DNA of 48,553 nucleotides from Phoronis australis (lineage: Eukaryota > Phoronida > Phoronidae). Under the pieces are notes generated by a model that saw only the letters and a list, made by a program, of their open reading frames with translations, was not told the origin of the DNA and ran no database searches. Numbering within the stretch: position 1 is the stretch's first letter; each line of letters opens with the position of its first letter. Shown here piece after piece: positions 10,144-21,800 of this stretch. The DNA is taken from positions 64,001 to 112,553 of the forward strand of contig NMRA01000152.1 in the NCBI GenBank assembly GCA_002633005.1, read 5' to 3'. The translations under genes were made by a program, and so were the position numbers.

Positions 10144-11805
10144 GTCTAAGACTTGTCTTTGTATATTTTGGATATTGTGATTCTGTTATTTGAAAAATGC
10201 GCGTAGCTTAGTTATTGATTTTAAGCGATACTGTGCAGGCACGAAATACTCGTTTTCACACGGACAAGCTAACTGATAGTAATTTGGTTGGTCAATTTGG
10301 GTGTCTGTATGATGTTGATTTTTTATCGTTGTTCATGAGATTTTCTTGCCACTCATAATTGTTATATTAAAAACAGTTCGGCTTTCTATTGCTGTGTTTA
10401 CGTGCAAACTTTGACTGACTGGGTGCATGATGATTTGTGTCAGTGGCTTGAATGTCTTCAAAAACTGGCAAGGCAGAAGTTTTGGATAAACCTTTTTGCA
10501 CATGCATGCTGATCACTTCTGTGGTGACACTCTTTTGTGTTTAGATGGGTAGGTGACATATAAAGTGATGATCAGAGATAATTTCCATGGTTTCAAGTTG
10601 TGCTATTTCAAATTCATTTTACTTGTGTCATATAATTGTGCTGTGTCAGTTTGTACCAAGTCTTAGTATATAAATAACACAAGTCGTAAAACATGTAGAA
10701 AAATGTTGATACTAGTGTAGTCAGACATTTCTAAAGAGGTCGCTGAAAATTCTTGAAATATTTCAACTTAGGAAAGACCTTCTCAACACTTGCTTGGAGA
10801 CATGTCTGTTCCCTATTTCTGAAATTATTCAGATTGCTTACACAATTGTGCGAGATGTCTGTTGTAGCAATCGTGATGTTGTCTTCATCAGTGTCTCCCG
10901 TGTAGATTTCACGTTATAGCTTTCATAGTTCACATAACCGCTTAGCATTTTTATAATGCCTGCTGTACGACCAGACTGTGTGTTTGATCATTGCTATGAC
11001 GCAGCAGTTTCAGGTCAGATAAGAGATGACTCGTGTTTTGCTTTTGTTAATGAGCTTTTATTGAACTTGTTTGTCATTCCACCTTAGCGTGTACCAGAGA
11101 CAAACACTCTGCACCTACTAGGTGGTTACTCGTGATGATAAGTGAGATGCAAATATTTTGCTGGTTTGTCACAAATTAGTGCAGTTGTGTATTCTTAATT
11201 CTGCAAGTTGCCCTTTGTGAGTGTTGGCAAGTCAAGAGGAGTTAATATCTTTTAAGAGTGCTTTATTGAGAGACGTGAAACATTTCTAATTGACATTCCC
11301 ACAGTTCTTCTCTGATTCAATACTAAAAATAAAAAACAAAATGCCAACCTCACAGATACAGACCAAATGCAAATTCGGCAATACCAAATACGAAAATACC
11401 ATGAAAAATACCTCAATACTGCCGCTCCCTGGCTCTCCTCAATGACGCCAAATATGCACTACCACAATGTGAGTAAATCAGTCCGAGTACAACACTTCAT
11501 ACTCAAATGAGGGTCAGGTCACATGCAAATTACATTCAGTCCATTCAGTCATGAATATACACGTGACCATAAGCCACCCGGAGCAAACAAACGTGAAGTA
11601 TCTTACACCCTTGTTATTTGAGGTGTATCTACCTTCTGCATTTACGACCCGACCACACTTTTCAAATTGTATTCTGTTCAGTTCTTCAGTGTTCATTAGG
11701 TCATACCTTTGCCCAAGTGTAACACAAGTTCTTAGTCTAATAGTTAGGTAAGTGTATGTCCAAAATTCCGTGTGTGTGCAGTAATGAAGTGCCTTTAACT
11801 TGGGG
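10144..11805. other. Unit-A-specific noncoding stretch
   Basis: It has no counterpart in unit B, so it is either an insertion in A or a deletion in B. I recognise no gene. A 60-codon minus-strand open frame (11,514-11,696) is not convincing. Confidence 0.5.
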
Positions 11806-12289
11806 GAGGGGTTTATAGGTGGAGGTTTTGTGTGTTAAGTCAGCATTCAGGGGTCCTTAAAACAGCAAATGAAAGTACGCTAGGCATGTCTTTTGTGAAG
11901 CATGAAGTTGATGCCAGTTTGTTAATTTCACAGTTCACAGCCTCTTACATGTAGTAACATCCAAGGACGCAAGTTTCCAGGTCTACCTCACGTTATGAAA
12001 AACTGACTGATTTATTTACAACAGTGCTACATTTATGCGTTAATGGTGGCGCTTGGTTTTCATGTGACCAAATAACATTCCTTTTTCCTGGTAACAATTT
12101 GTTTGATTCTTTGAAATTAACCATCAATTAATTGGTGTCTGAGCATTTCAGTTGTGTTGTACTTGCCATGTTCATTCAATAAACGACTTGCAACAGATTT
12201 TGATTTTATTAAACTTTTCAAGAAAAATAGCAATCTACTTGGAGATTCAAGCCAGGAATGCCGACATGAACTCTACTCCTTAGGGCCAG

Positions 12290-13417
12290 TGGATTTAGTT
12301 GCAGCACTACCTTACTTCGCCTACTTAAAGACTGGCGTAAAGCCATAGACGAACAAAAATACACTGCAGCAGTATTCATGGATTTTTCTAAAGCTTTTGA
12401 CTGCCTCCCACACTCCCTTCTGATCTCCAAACTTAAAGCTTACAAATTTGATGACAATGCCTTTGCCCTTGGGAATTATCTCTCCAACAGGAAACAACAA
12501 GTGAAACTTGGGCAACACTCCAGTGAATGGAGCCAAGTATACAAGGGAGTACTTCAAGGATCCATCCTGGGACCCCTTCTCTTCAATGATCTTTATCAAT
12601 GACATCTTTGTGAAAAAATCTACACTGGACAACTACGCAGATGACAGCACCGTCTCCTTCTCTGACAACAACCCACTATCCGTTACTGAAACCCTAAGAC
12701 AAGGTAGCGAATCACTCATCAACTGGTTCGCTGTAAATGGCATGCGAGCAAATCCTGACAGATTCCAAGCAATGTGCAAAGGGAAAAATGAACACATTTT
12801 GTAAAACCCTCTCCATTGAAAATTGTGAAATACCTTGAGAACCGAAAGTTAAACTTCTATAGGAATAGCCATTGATTCCAATCTAACTTTTGACTCCCAT
12901 ATTTCGGACATTTGCAAAAAGAGCCTCGCAGCAAATAAAAGTTCTTAGAAGAATTGGACACCACCTAACGTTAAACGGTAGACTTGCCATTTTTCACTCC
13001 TTCACCCTTTCAAATTTCAAATACTGCCCCCTCTCATGGCATTTTTGCTTGAAAGAAAATGCGCTCAAAGTAGAAAAACTTCAACTCAGAGCCCTGTGTT
13101 TTGTGTACAACGACGTTAGCTCGCACGAACAATTACTCTCACTAGCTAACAAACCACGCCTTCATCTACACCGGCTTCGACTTATTGCAATAGAAGTATT
13201 TAAAATCCGTTATGGCGAATCACTCAAGAACTTCTTTAAAGAAGCAAGAAAAGAATTACTCATTTCGCTACGGCAACCTTCTAGGTATTCCCCAAGTTGA
13301 ATCTGTCAAATATGTTATTTTTTTTTCGCTTCGAGGCTGCTCGGGTCTGGAACAGTCTACCGAATATGTTGCGCACAACAGAGTCTCACTATTTTTGTGG
13401 ACTGATTCGGACCTGGA
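12290..13417 (+). pseudogene. Non-LTR retrotransposon reverse-transcriptase fragment (CR1/Jockey type)
   Basis: A dead fragment of LINE ORF2 in at least three frames. It carries RT motif A (VFMDFSKAFDCLPHSLL, from about 12,368), the LSNRKQ and VLQGSILGPLLF blocks, then after a frameshift near 12,590 the catalytic NYADDS, followed by AIDSNLTFDSHISDICKK. After another shift near 12,920 it has LRRIGHHL, FKYCPLSWHFC and an LRALCFVYND block. The C-terminal EAARVWNSLPN-type region is at about 13,335. Both ends are truncated. It replaces about 590 bp present in unit B (15,297-15,887). Frameshifts and stops show it is inactive. Confidence 0.85.
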
Positions 13418-13927
13418 CTAGCAAGATGAACCAATTAATCTTGAGGACTACCAATTAACATCTGAAAAAATGTTGAGCACTAATGAAAACTAAAACTACA
13501 GCATACGCCAATCAAAAGTAACTCACCATACAGTTTGTGAAATTTATTGAAGAAAATAATTGCACATCTTGCTGTTTATTTCATCGGTGATAACCAAAGG
13601 TTCTGAATGTTTCTTTTCTGGTTCCATGACTTTTCAAAGGTGAAATTGTTCAAGAGGCAATTGACTCCGCAGTTTTCCAAGAAAGGTAGCGAATTTAGTA
13701 ATTTATTGTCAGAAATAGGCCCTAGAGAGAAATTATTTTTTCGGTTCATCTTGAGAGTCACATTATAAAGCTACTGCTCACTGAGTGCTAGCAGAGTTAT
13801 TACGTCGCAGTGTGTGTCAAGCTTAACACAACATGTAAGTGATCTGCGTATACTGTAGGTTTATAACTGTGATGTTCATTTACATTGTGTTGGTGCTATT
13901 CTGTGTCGATGTGTTTCATTCTTCCAG

Positions 13928-14389
13928 GCGTTATGATAGCTGGCACCGACTCGAGTATGTATTGGGAATTGACCAAAAATATAGGATGGGCGATGTCAGC
14001 ATTCCGTGCTGCCATTATGGCGTTTTTTGCATGCCCATCTTGCAGAGTCTTAGTTAGTTTTATCTATTACGTCATAATAAATGACAATATTCGCAATCCT
14101 CCTCTTGTTTTACTCTGCAACATAGCTCGTGGCGTACCCCGGGCAAAATAGATTACGATAAATTAAATTTAACTTGTTAAATGCATTTATCGTCATTATT
14201 TTGACACTTGTCTCNTACAGATTCTGCCCGACAATTACATTTCCAAGTGACCTTGTTCGATTCCACGGGGTGAATGAGAGGATATCGATTGAAAATTACA
14301 AGCAAACGGTTCATTTTTATTATCACATGTTGAAAAATGCCGACAGAGCAAGTCTTCCTCCTGTTCACAGTCATGGCAACGAACTTTGA
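13928..14389 (+). pseudogene. PM20D1: Duplicated PM20D1 terminal exon, copy B, interrupted
   Basis: Acceptor CTTCCAG ends at 13,927, in the same phase as copy A. The first 19 codons (VMIAGTDSSMYWELTKNI) run to 13,983. A 232-bp insertion (13,984-14,215) follows, then the reading resumes at 14,216 with YRFCPTITFPSDLVRFHGVN to a TGA at 14,387-14,389. The resumed half differs from copy A by about four amino-acid changes against at least seven silent ones. In the first half the Arg-Arg of TDSRRYW is Ser-Met. Reading straight through the insertion gives a stop at 14,149-14,151. It could be a relic or an alternative last exon pair. One base in the insertion is undetermined. Confidence 0.75.
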
Positions 14390-14501
14390 ACTTCGACATG
14401 TTCACAGATCAGTAAAATGGTTCTGTTAAAGCTAAGAACCAGTGGTGGTTCCTAGGTTAAAGTTACTAGTTTGCATATGTGGAAGCCATCGTTTATAGTT
14501 C

Positions 14502-14745
14502 TGGGACCCGTTCCAAGAAAACTGACTAAACTAAGACAAATCTTCAATTTAAGTCAATTTTAAGGTAAAATTTCCAATTTGTTTTATGTCCATTCCAAGA
14601 AAATAATCTTAAGTTTGATGTTTTATTTTAAGTTCGACTAACTCATTACTGGATGTGGAAGCTTCAAAGTTTGAAAGCTGAGACAAATCTTAGACTTAAG
14701 TAAAATGAACTTCAGTGACTCCAGTTTCTTAGAATGAGCCCTGGC
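14502..14745. mobile_element. About 240-bp MITE private to unit B
   Basis: The ends are imperfect inverted repeats: GGGACCCGTTCCAAGAAAAC at the left, and the right end reverse-complements to GGGCTCATTCTAAGAAAC, with further matches inward. CTGG stands next to both ends. The matching position in unit A (near 9,950) is empty. The superfamily is not assigned. Confidence 0.6.
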
Positions 14746-16080
14746 CTGTTCACATGCATTTTGTAATTGAGGGCGTTGCGTCTTTGTATTTGCATTTCTC
14801 TTATTTGTAAAGAGCCCAGTTTAATTGTAAAGGTGGAGGTTTTGTTTGTCAAATCAGCAATCTAGAGTCCCTGTAACAAAGAAGTTGTTGTACCGTTCTG
14901 TCTTTTGTTAAGTGTAAAGTTGATCGGCCACTTGGTTTCACTGTTAACTTCTTACTGTATGGTAAGATCCGAGGACCAAGTTTCCAGGTCTATCGTAGGT
15001 TATGAAAACCTGACTCGTGTCATTTATTTGCAACACTCTGGGATGTGCATGCGTTCATGGTATCGCTTCATAATTTCGATGTAACCAAATAAATTTTCCC
15101 GTTTGTATTTGTATTTTTAAATACCATCAAGTAATTAGTGTCCGAGGACTTCACTGTTCAGTTGTATTGTACTTATCATGTTCATTCAATACACAACTAG
15201 AAACAGATTTTAAATTTATTAAACTTTTCAAGAAAAAACAAGCAACCTACTTAGAGATTCGAACCTGGAATTCCGACGTCAACTTTCTACGCCCTAGGGC
15301 CAGCACATACAGAGAGCTTATGCTGGCTGCCTCGGATGAACCGTACCCAAAACACAGACAGCTCACGTCAAGGCGGGAACAATGGAATGAACACCCCTTA
15401 CTAAAGTGAACAGTCAGCTCAGCTATTGTTCATTAGACGCAGACAGCTGAGCTCAAAGCTATCAGCAATAACAACTATATTACTATGAATAACAATAAGA
15501 AACCTCTAAAGACAGGGTGTTTCAAAAAGACAGACCCAATTCACAATTATTCTAACTTTCCTATCAAGGCGACTTGATACTGTACAGACAGCTGGCAGTA
15601 AGCACACGATGCTACGAAATGGATAACTAACCAATTTTCAGTTTTTGTGCAATATTGCAAAGTATCACCAGAACGAAATCTGGTGCTTTCAAATTAGGCC
15701 CATTTGTTGAAACACAATGTACATTAACACGATTTTGTAAAAAGAAAGTAACAGATGTAATGAGGCGCCCTCTGTGGGACGAAAGTGCAGTTACAGTTTT
15801 ATATTACCCAACTGAGGTTATGTTTTACACCTACATCGTCTCAAAATCACAACCTGTTTAGTGTTCAATGTGACTTCATCAACATCAAAACATGACTAGC
15901 AAGATGAACCAAATGCTCTTGAAGACTACCAACATTTAAAAAATGTTGAGCACAAAATAATGAAAACTAAAACTATTACACGACAAACAAAATATCACTT
16001 TATAAAAAGTGGCACCTCATGTAGCTTGTGAAATTTATTGAGTAAAATGTTTGCACAAGTAGCTGTTTACTTCATCGGTG

Positions 16081-17479
16081 GTGTACAAGAGAATAATTCA
16101 ATAGTCCTATTGAAGGAAACAAGACTTGCAGCATATTGATTTAGCCAGAAACATTGAACACCCATACTGGTGTTTGGATGTTGAAAACTTAAAAACGCAT
16201 CAAACAAAGGCTGTGTTTCAAGCTGGGATGAACTCAAGATGGTCTTAAAACTATCAGCATGACTGGTGTCTTGAGCACGCTGACTAATCAGAGTGACAAA
16301 ACACATCAACACTCAGCAATCTTCTCAGCGCAAACAATTTGTTGCTGCTCTTTTAATAATAAATAGTTAATTTGTTTCCCAAATTTACCAGGTGATACAA
16401 GGAACCATATGAAACTTGATATTTCATTGCTGCCAACAACTACTCCGCTACTAGTTTTATACCAGTTGATTTCCAGCCTTTGTTATAACATGGCGTGCCA
16501 CTTTAACTAGGCTATAATTGTCTATCTCCAGAATGAAATACAAAGTTTAACAAACAATTTATCGACTGGCCTAGTATCATTAAAATGAAACCAGAGACCA
16601 TGAAAAATAATTGACTGGCCTAATATTCTTATGGTACTGAAATAATGGAATAGTACCAAGATAAAAAAATATAGTCAAGCAAAATTAAGTGAAGCAGTCC
16701 AAATAAATATCTCAAAACTACAGACACACAAAACATACCAAACAGATTCTCAGTTCCTTGAAAGCAAAGTTTTGTGCGAAACTAATAAACTAAAGAATGG
16801 CATAACAAATCGTAAATTTTGGTCAGGCAAGTGGAATGTTCACAAAAATACATAAACCATAACCATGGAAACGTATCATCTGTTTTAACACTGAAATCTG
16901 GGAAATTTTACAATTAATTTCGTAACAAATTTAACCAACAATTAACAATCTATAGGAAACATGTTTAACCTCTGTGTTCTTAGACACAGAATTTACGTCA
17001 CTCTCTAGCAGAAACTTACACCCTTATTCTCAAATGATTGGGAAACTATGTTTCATCCCAAGTTGACTAACTCCCTGACACAAAGCCACTGGCGAGTCCT
17101 TTCAAGTTTACTTTCACGTTAGAGTAGACCAAGCCAGGAAAATAACTTTGTCGCAGTGTGCATTGTTTTAAACCCTGTGCCCGAAACGTGCAGCGTTTAA
17201 ACGCGACAACAGCCCCTCGTGCATTATTTGTAGTAACTTTTAAACTAGCTGATGTTCTGAATTCAAACAAACACTTTGTTAACAAACTTTCCAGTGAAAA
17301 TAAGAATGCAGTATTTTAAAAATTACCTGAATCTAAATGCTTTTTATTTGACCTGCTGACTGATAAAGAGGATAAGATCAAACAGGTAAAACATGCACCA
17401 TCAGTTGGCATTATTTAAAATGTACGAGGCAGTAAATGGGCCAATAAATGTGGCGTCCAAACAACAAGTTACCCCAGCA
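16081..17479. other. Intergenic DNA between the convergent genes
   Basis: AT-rich. It contains a short direct repeat of TTGACTGGCCTA near 16,562 and 16,610. No gene is recognised. The WDR17 3' UTR probably reaches into the right part; a minus-strand AATAAA is at 17,344-17,349, too far from the stop to rely on. Confidence 0.5.
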
Positions 17480-17700
17480 GTTATTCTGAGAATGACTTGT
17501 CGCTAGATTTAGTAGAAGTGTGGATGCCAATTGCACTAGGGCAACTTGTCACATGTCACAACTTACCCCACCTTATCAAGATAGGGCAACATGTCCTAGG
17601 ATAACCTGCCCCAGCACAATTTGTAATATGTACAACCTGCAGACAAGGCAGCTGTGTGAATTCTGTCACACACAAAGGGGTGTCTAAATCATTTTTGCGC
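17480..17700. repeat. Dispersed repeat, copy 2
   Basis: It is the counterpart of 7,075-7,300. The best block is 17,556-17,616 (CCACCTTATCAAGATAGGGC). Internal GGGCAACTTGTC / GGGCAACATGTC / GGGCAAGTTAT variants suggest a subrepeat. Confidence 0.55.
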
Positions 17701-17846
17701 CATATTTGTCGCAAGATTTAGGGTGGGCGCTCGTCTTAAAGAGAGCTATAGTAACTCTAGGGCAAGTTATTCCATAGTAACTCGTAGTGTGGACATGACT
17801 TGTGACATCTTTCAAAGAAAAACACAACAAATGATAAGATATTAGA

Positions 17847-18020
17847 GGGAAAAACATACCATGGTAGATATCAGGGAAAAACATACCATGGTAGATATCA
17901 GGGAAAAACATACCATGGTAGATATCAGGTAAAACATACCATGGTAGATATCAGGGAAAAACTTACCATGGTACATATCGGGGAAAAACATACCATCATG
18001 GTAGATATCAGAAGTAAAAC
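17847..18020. repeat. 27-bp minisatellite
   Basis: About six copies of a 27-bp unit built on AAACATACCATGGTAGATAT. Each unit contains the palindrome TACCATGGTA, except for variants near 17,970 and 17,992. The 27-bp period keeps the minus strand open and gives a false FFPDIYHGM peptide repeat. It lies downstream of the WDR17 stop. Confidence 0.9.
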
Positions 18021-18718
18021 CCTGTAAGGGATAAGTAATACAAAAAACCCTAACTTGGTAAATATCGGGGATATCGGTAAGGCACATTGTCCTAAATCCT
18101 CAAGCGCATAGACCTTGACTAAAATTGCTCGCAGTGCACCCCCCAGTGAGTGAACTCAACACGAGTTACACCAGAAATCCACTTTCAATACAAGAATTTG
18201 CTTCAATATCACATATTTGGAAACTTGCATGAAAATGAAAACAAAGTTCTAACTACAAGTTGTTAGTGTTAAGTCTCTGCGTTGTTTGACCTGTAATGAG
18301 AGCATTACAGTTTCAAAATTTCTGGTTCATTCTCGGGCAACAAATTAAAACCAGTGGACCCTCATAAAGAGACGACAAAAGAACTCAACATTACACCAGC
18401 AAACACACTAGTCAACTGCAGGTCAGCTCTCAATTTCATTCAATTCATTAGCCAATCATAGGCCATACTATTCTGATGAATACATTAACTACTCATACAT
18501 AACAGCCAATCACAGAAGAGTTTACCAGCATGAACGAATACATTCACCACATAAACCAATCACAGACCACATACTCCATACTGTTAAACGCATTAGCATA
18601 CACAGTAGCCTATTGCTGCCAAAAACCCATGTTGTGCATAAATTATTCACTTCATTCATAAGATAAACATCTTTAACTTGACATTGCTTTAAGAGGAAGC
18701 CGCAATGTGGCCCATTTT

Positions 18719-18838
18719 TCAAAAAGGGTTGATTCGAACACCAGACAGCAGTGGCGAAAAGGGGTTCACTTTTGCCCACATTAGCGCTTCGTTGATAGAG
18801 ATGGCCGACTGACCGTCTTCAAGAAAGAAGGCATCACC
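18719..18838 (-). CDS. WDR17: WDR17 last coding exon
   Basis: Acceptor TTTGCAG, then GDAFFLEDGQSAISINEALM and AKVNPFSPLLSG, ending RINPF-stop. This block is almost invariant in WDR17 and fixes the end of the gene. Confidence 0.95.
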   Translation of the reverse strand, partial: GDAFFLEDGQSAISINEALMWAKVNPFSPLLSGVRINPF

Positions 18839-21800
18839 CTGCAAACAAACAAGATGAGAAGCATAGACAGTATTAATCACCTTGTAGGACAAATATGTGA
18901 CACTGAATGGCTGGCTAATTTGATAAATCGACGATTACATACACTGAAAGACGGAACTTTTCTACATTAAATCTATGAACCAGTCAGAGGTTCACTAACT
19001 GGTTCCTAGATTCATTGCGTCAATTGAAACAACCTCAGAACAAGAGAATTATACCAAGTAGTTCAAAAACAATGATAAAGAAATACTCCACGTTTAGTCA
19101 TAAGTAAACACACCTGTGACCTCTCAAGGCACACTAAATGTTAAGCAGACCAATTCACCTTTTACAACCCAGTCATGACAAAGAACGTGTGCATTGTACC
19201 CCTCATCAATTACATTAACACAATATGGAAGAACAGTGAAACTTAAATTTCATCAAAAAATTTCTGGAAAATATAAAAACAGATAGCAAGAAAAATTTCC
19301 TTCACAGTTAGCCAGGTGTCTTCAACATTATGTTGAAATTCTCAGAGCCTTCTGACAAAAGGAAAAACGAAAATTTAAACAAATACTTTGCACGCAATTT
19401 AAAAATTTCCTATAGCAAAATGCACTCTAGCACCAGCTGCAACCACGACACACACCTGTATCCTCTGACGAGTGAAGTAGCTGTGATGTACGTCCGAGTG
19501 ACTGGGGAGGTTGGAGCCTGTCACAAAGTCAGGACCCAACATTACCTTGTCTTGATGTGTGCCACACTTCCTCATCAGGTTGTCGTATACAGATTTAAGC
19601 TCCGGTTTCCCAGAAGTTTCAGCACCACTGAAGGACAATGCAACAGGCATTAATACATCAGTGTAATAGACCATAGATAATTGACAATAGATTTGCAAAT
19701 CTGGTGTTTTGAATTCAGAGGAGGGGCCACTCTCTTCCAATGACCAACTTGGCTTCCGGTTAGTGAACGAACGACGTCCTTGCTGAAAGTAAAATGTGTA
19801 CAACACCAGGCGCTGCTAGCAAATAATGACATAATGGCTTGACATATTTTGTGCCTTGAGACTACACAGGACCAGACTGTGCGTGTACTAATACCCTCTT
19901 AACATAAACATACTTCAAGAATTGAGTACTAGGATGATTGAACAGAAAGAGAGTTTACTCAGACTGACCATCAAACCTCTAGAGTTGCTGTTCTGAAACA
20001 GCACGTCACAAACTTACGTAGAAACTGATGGGATCAAGTTGGCAAAATCAATATCTAACTCAACTTTCCCACAAGACACCGCAACGACCACAACAAAAAT
20101 CAGTAGGAAAGTACTTAGCAGCCAACCTTTTACTTCTGGTCGGTGAGAACTGCCTCCAGGCGTCCAACTCACTGTTACACAGCTCAGTGGTAAGGGGGAC
20201 ATCGGGTGAGTCTTGTTGCAGTACAGAGCTATCAACAAAAACACAATCATGTTAGACAATATAACAACAAGTATACAACAGAATTTAATTTAAGTTTATA
20301 AACAAGACAGCGCATCTTGACAAATATCTAGAAAATCATCAAAATTAGCTTTGTAAATATATTTTACAAACATTTTCTGAAAATGGAAGGCCATGGACTT
20401 ATGATTTTTAATTTACTAAAAAATCTGTGATTACTTAGCTCTAGTCCAAATGACTCACTATTCCTATTTATGGGGCTCTCAGTACAACTCTGCTTGACGT
20501 GCATTAATTCTTAGATTAAAAATGATACATGAATCTCACCAGGCTCCGTAAAACAGTGCAGGTACAATCGCATCGTACATTCTACGTATTGCCAACAACG
20601 CCCCCACGTATGCGCTAATGGCCAGCAGTTCAGAGCGCTCGCTAGAATCAAAGAGGTGATTTTTAGCAGATGATATGAAAAACTGAGCGCTCACTTTGAT
20701 GAACCTTTTTCAACAAACCTCACATTCCACCACCATCAAACTAAGCATCATTACACTTACAGACCAACTGAACTACCAATTAAAATTTTCACTGCATTCA
20801 AAGACAAAGAGAAAGTAAAATTAGTGAATTATATAACAAATCACACAGAATGCACACTAAAGTCATGAACAACTAACCCACAAGGTACACAGATTATGTT
20901 ACAAATTGAACAAATCATAGCCAGTCGAGAAAGTCTTTTGCAGGTTACACAATTGCCCATTTGGTCTCCTGGGTTCAGGGTCTAATCTCCCACCTCTTTA
21001 ACTCCAAATTATTTTGACATTTTCTATCTACTAGACAAGAGTCCATCACCTACTCTCACACTAAGTGAACTTGGTGTTAAAGCAACAAGTTTGAGTCTAA
21101 TTTGAAATCTCCAATTTGACCTAGTTAGTAACTAGAATACAGGATTATCAAGTGCGAATTTACGGGTCATCATGTACAAACTTAGACTAGAAACTTACCA
21201 ATAGTGAACTTAAAATACTTAAGCACACAATCATATGCACTTATCTAGAGTCTCTGCTTAAGTAAAGAGAGAGTTACAGAAAAAGTCAAAAATAATTTGT
21301 GTTCGAGTTTGGAGACTAGATGCTGAGCTCCACCGATTTAAATCGTACCTGGAACACTTGGTTTGCTGTAGAACATCTGTTCGTATCGAGCCCAGTAGTT
21401 GTAGAATGTCCAACACATTGTCCAGTGTCCAAGATGAGCTCCTCAAACATTCTAAAATATGAGATATCACCAGTTGGAATGCGTCTTGCACAAACCATCA
21501 AATTCATTCACAGCACGTTTATTTTGTTAGCCACCAGGAGAAAAGAGACAAGTGTCAAGAGACACCACTTGCCATGCAGACTATACAAGACTGGCTTTGT
21601 TTAATATTCTGTAACAAATATAACACTAATGGAATTTCAATCCCAATTCTGTATCCACTCTGGAATAAGCCCATGGGCGTATATTTGAGGAACACCAAAA
21701 ATGAGAAAAGGATCATACCAGTGGTCTCATATGTTAATAACATGCTGCAATTTTGTGCATAAGCTTGTAATCGCACATTCGATGTATGATACACGAGCTA

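Larger units (their letters stand above)
9265..13580 (+). repeat. Tandem duplication unit A (PM20D1 3' end)
   Basis: Unit A aligns with unit B (13,581-16,080) in blocks: 9,310-9,470 with 13,625-13,770; 9,590-9,970 with 13,885-14,500; 11,815-12,010 with 14,830-15,000; 12,150-12,290 with 15,150-15,300; and 13,418-13,580 with 15,888-16,075. The breakpoint motif CATCGGTG is at 13,583 and again at 16,073. Unit A alone has about 1.6 kb at 10,150-11,800, a MITE and a LINE fragment. Confidence 0.8.
13581..16080 (+). repeat. Tandem duplication unit B
   Basis: The second copy of the PM20D1 3' region. It lacks the unit A MITE, the LINE fragment and the 1.6-kb stretch, but has its own MITE (about 14,502-14,745) and a 590-bp segment (15,297-15,887). 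It ends at the repeated CATCGGTG motif at 16,073-16,080. Confidence 0.8.

Noticed and set aside
12154-12348. 64-codon open frame before the LINE
   Set aside because: It spans the junction of duplicated noncoding sequence and the LINE fragment in the wrong frame.
17847-18020. CRISPR-like array
   Set aside because: The units are contiguous with no unique spacers, and the DNA is eukaryotic; it is a minisatellite.
17684-18087. Minus-strand repeat protein (FFPDIYHGM units)
   Set aside because: It follows from the 27-bp period of the minisatellite and lies downstream of the WDR17 stop.
19735-19785. A good acceptor followed by KDVVRSLTGSQVGHW as an extra WDR17 exon
   Set aside because: It has no donor giving the required phase, and exons 20,127-20,228 and 19,456-19,627 already join in frame directly.
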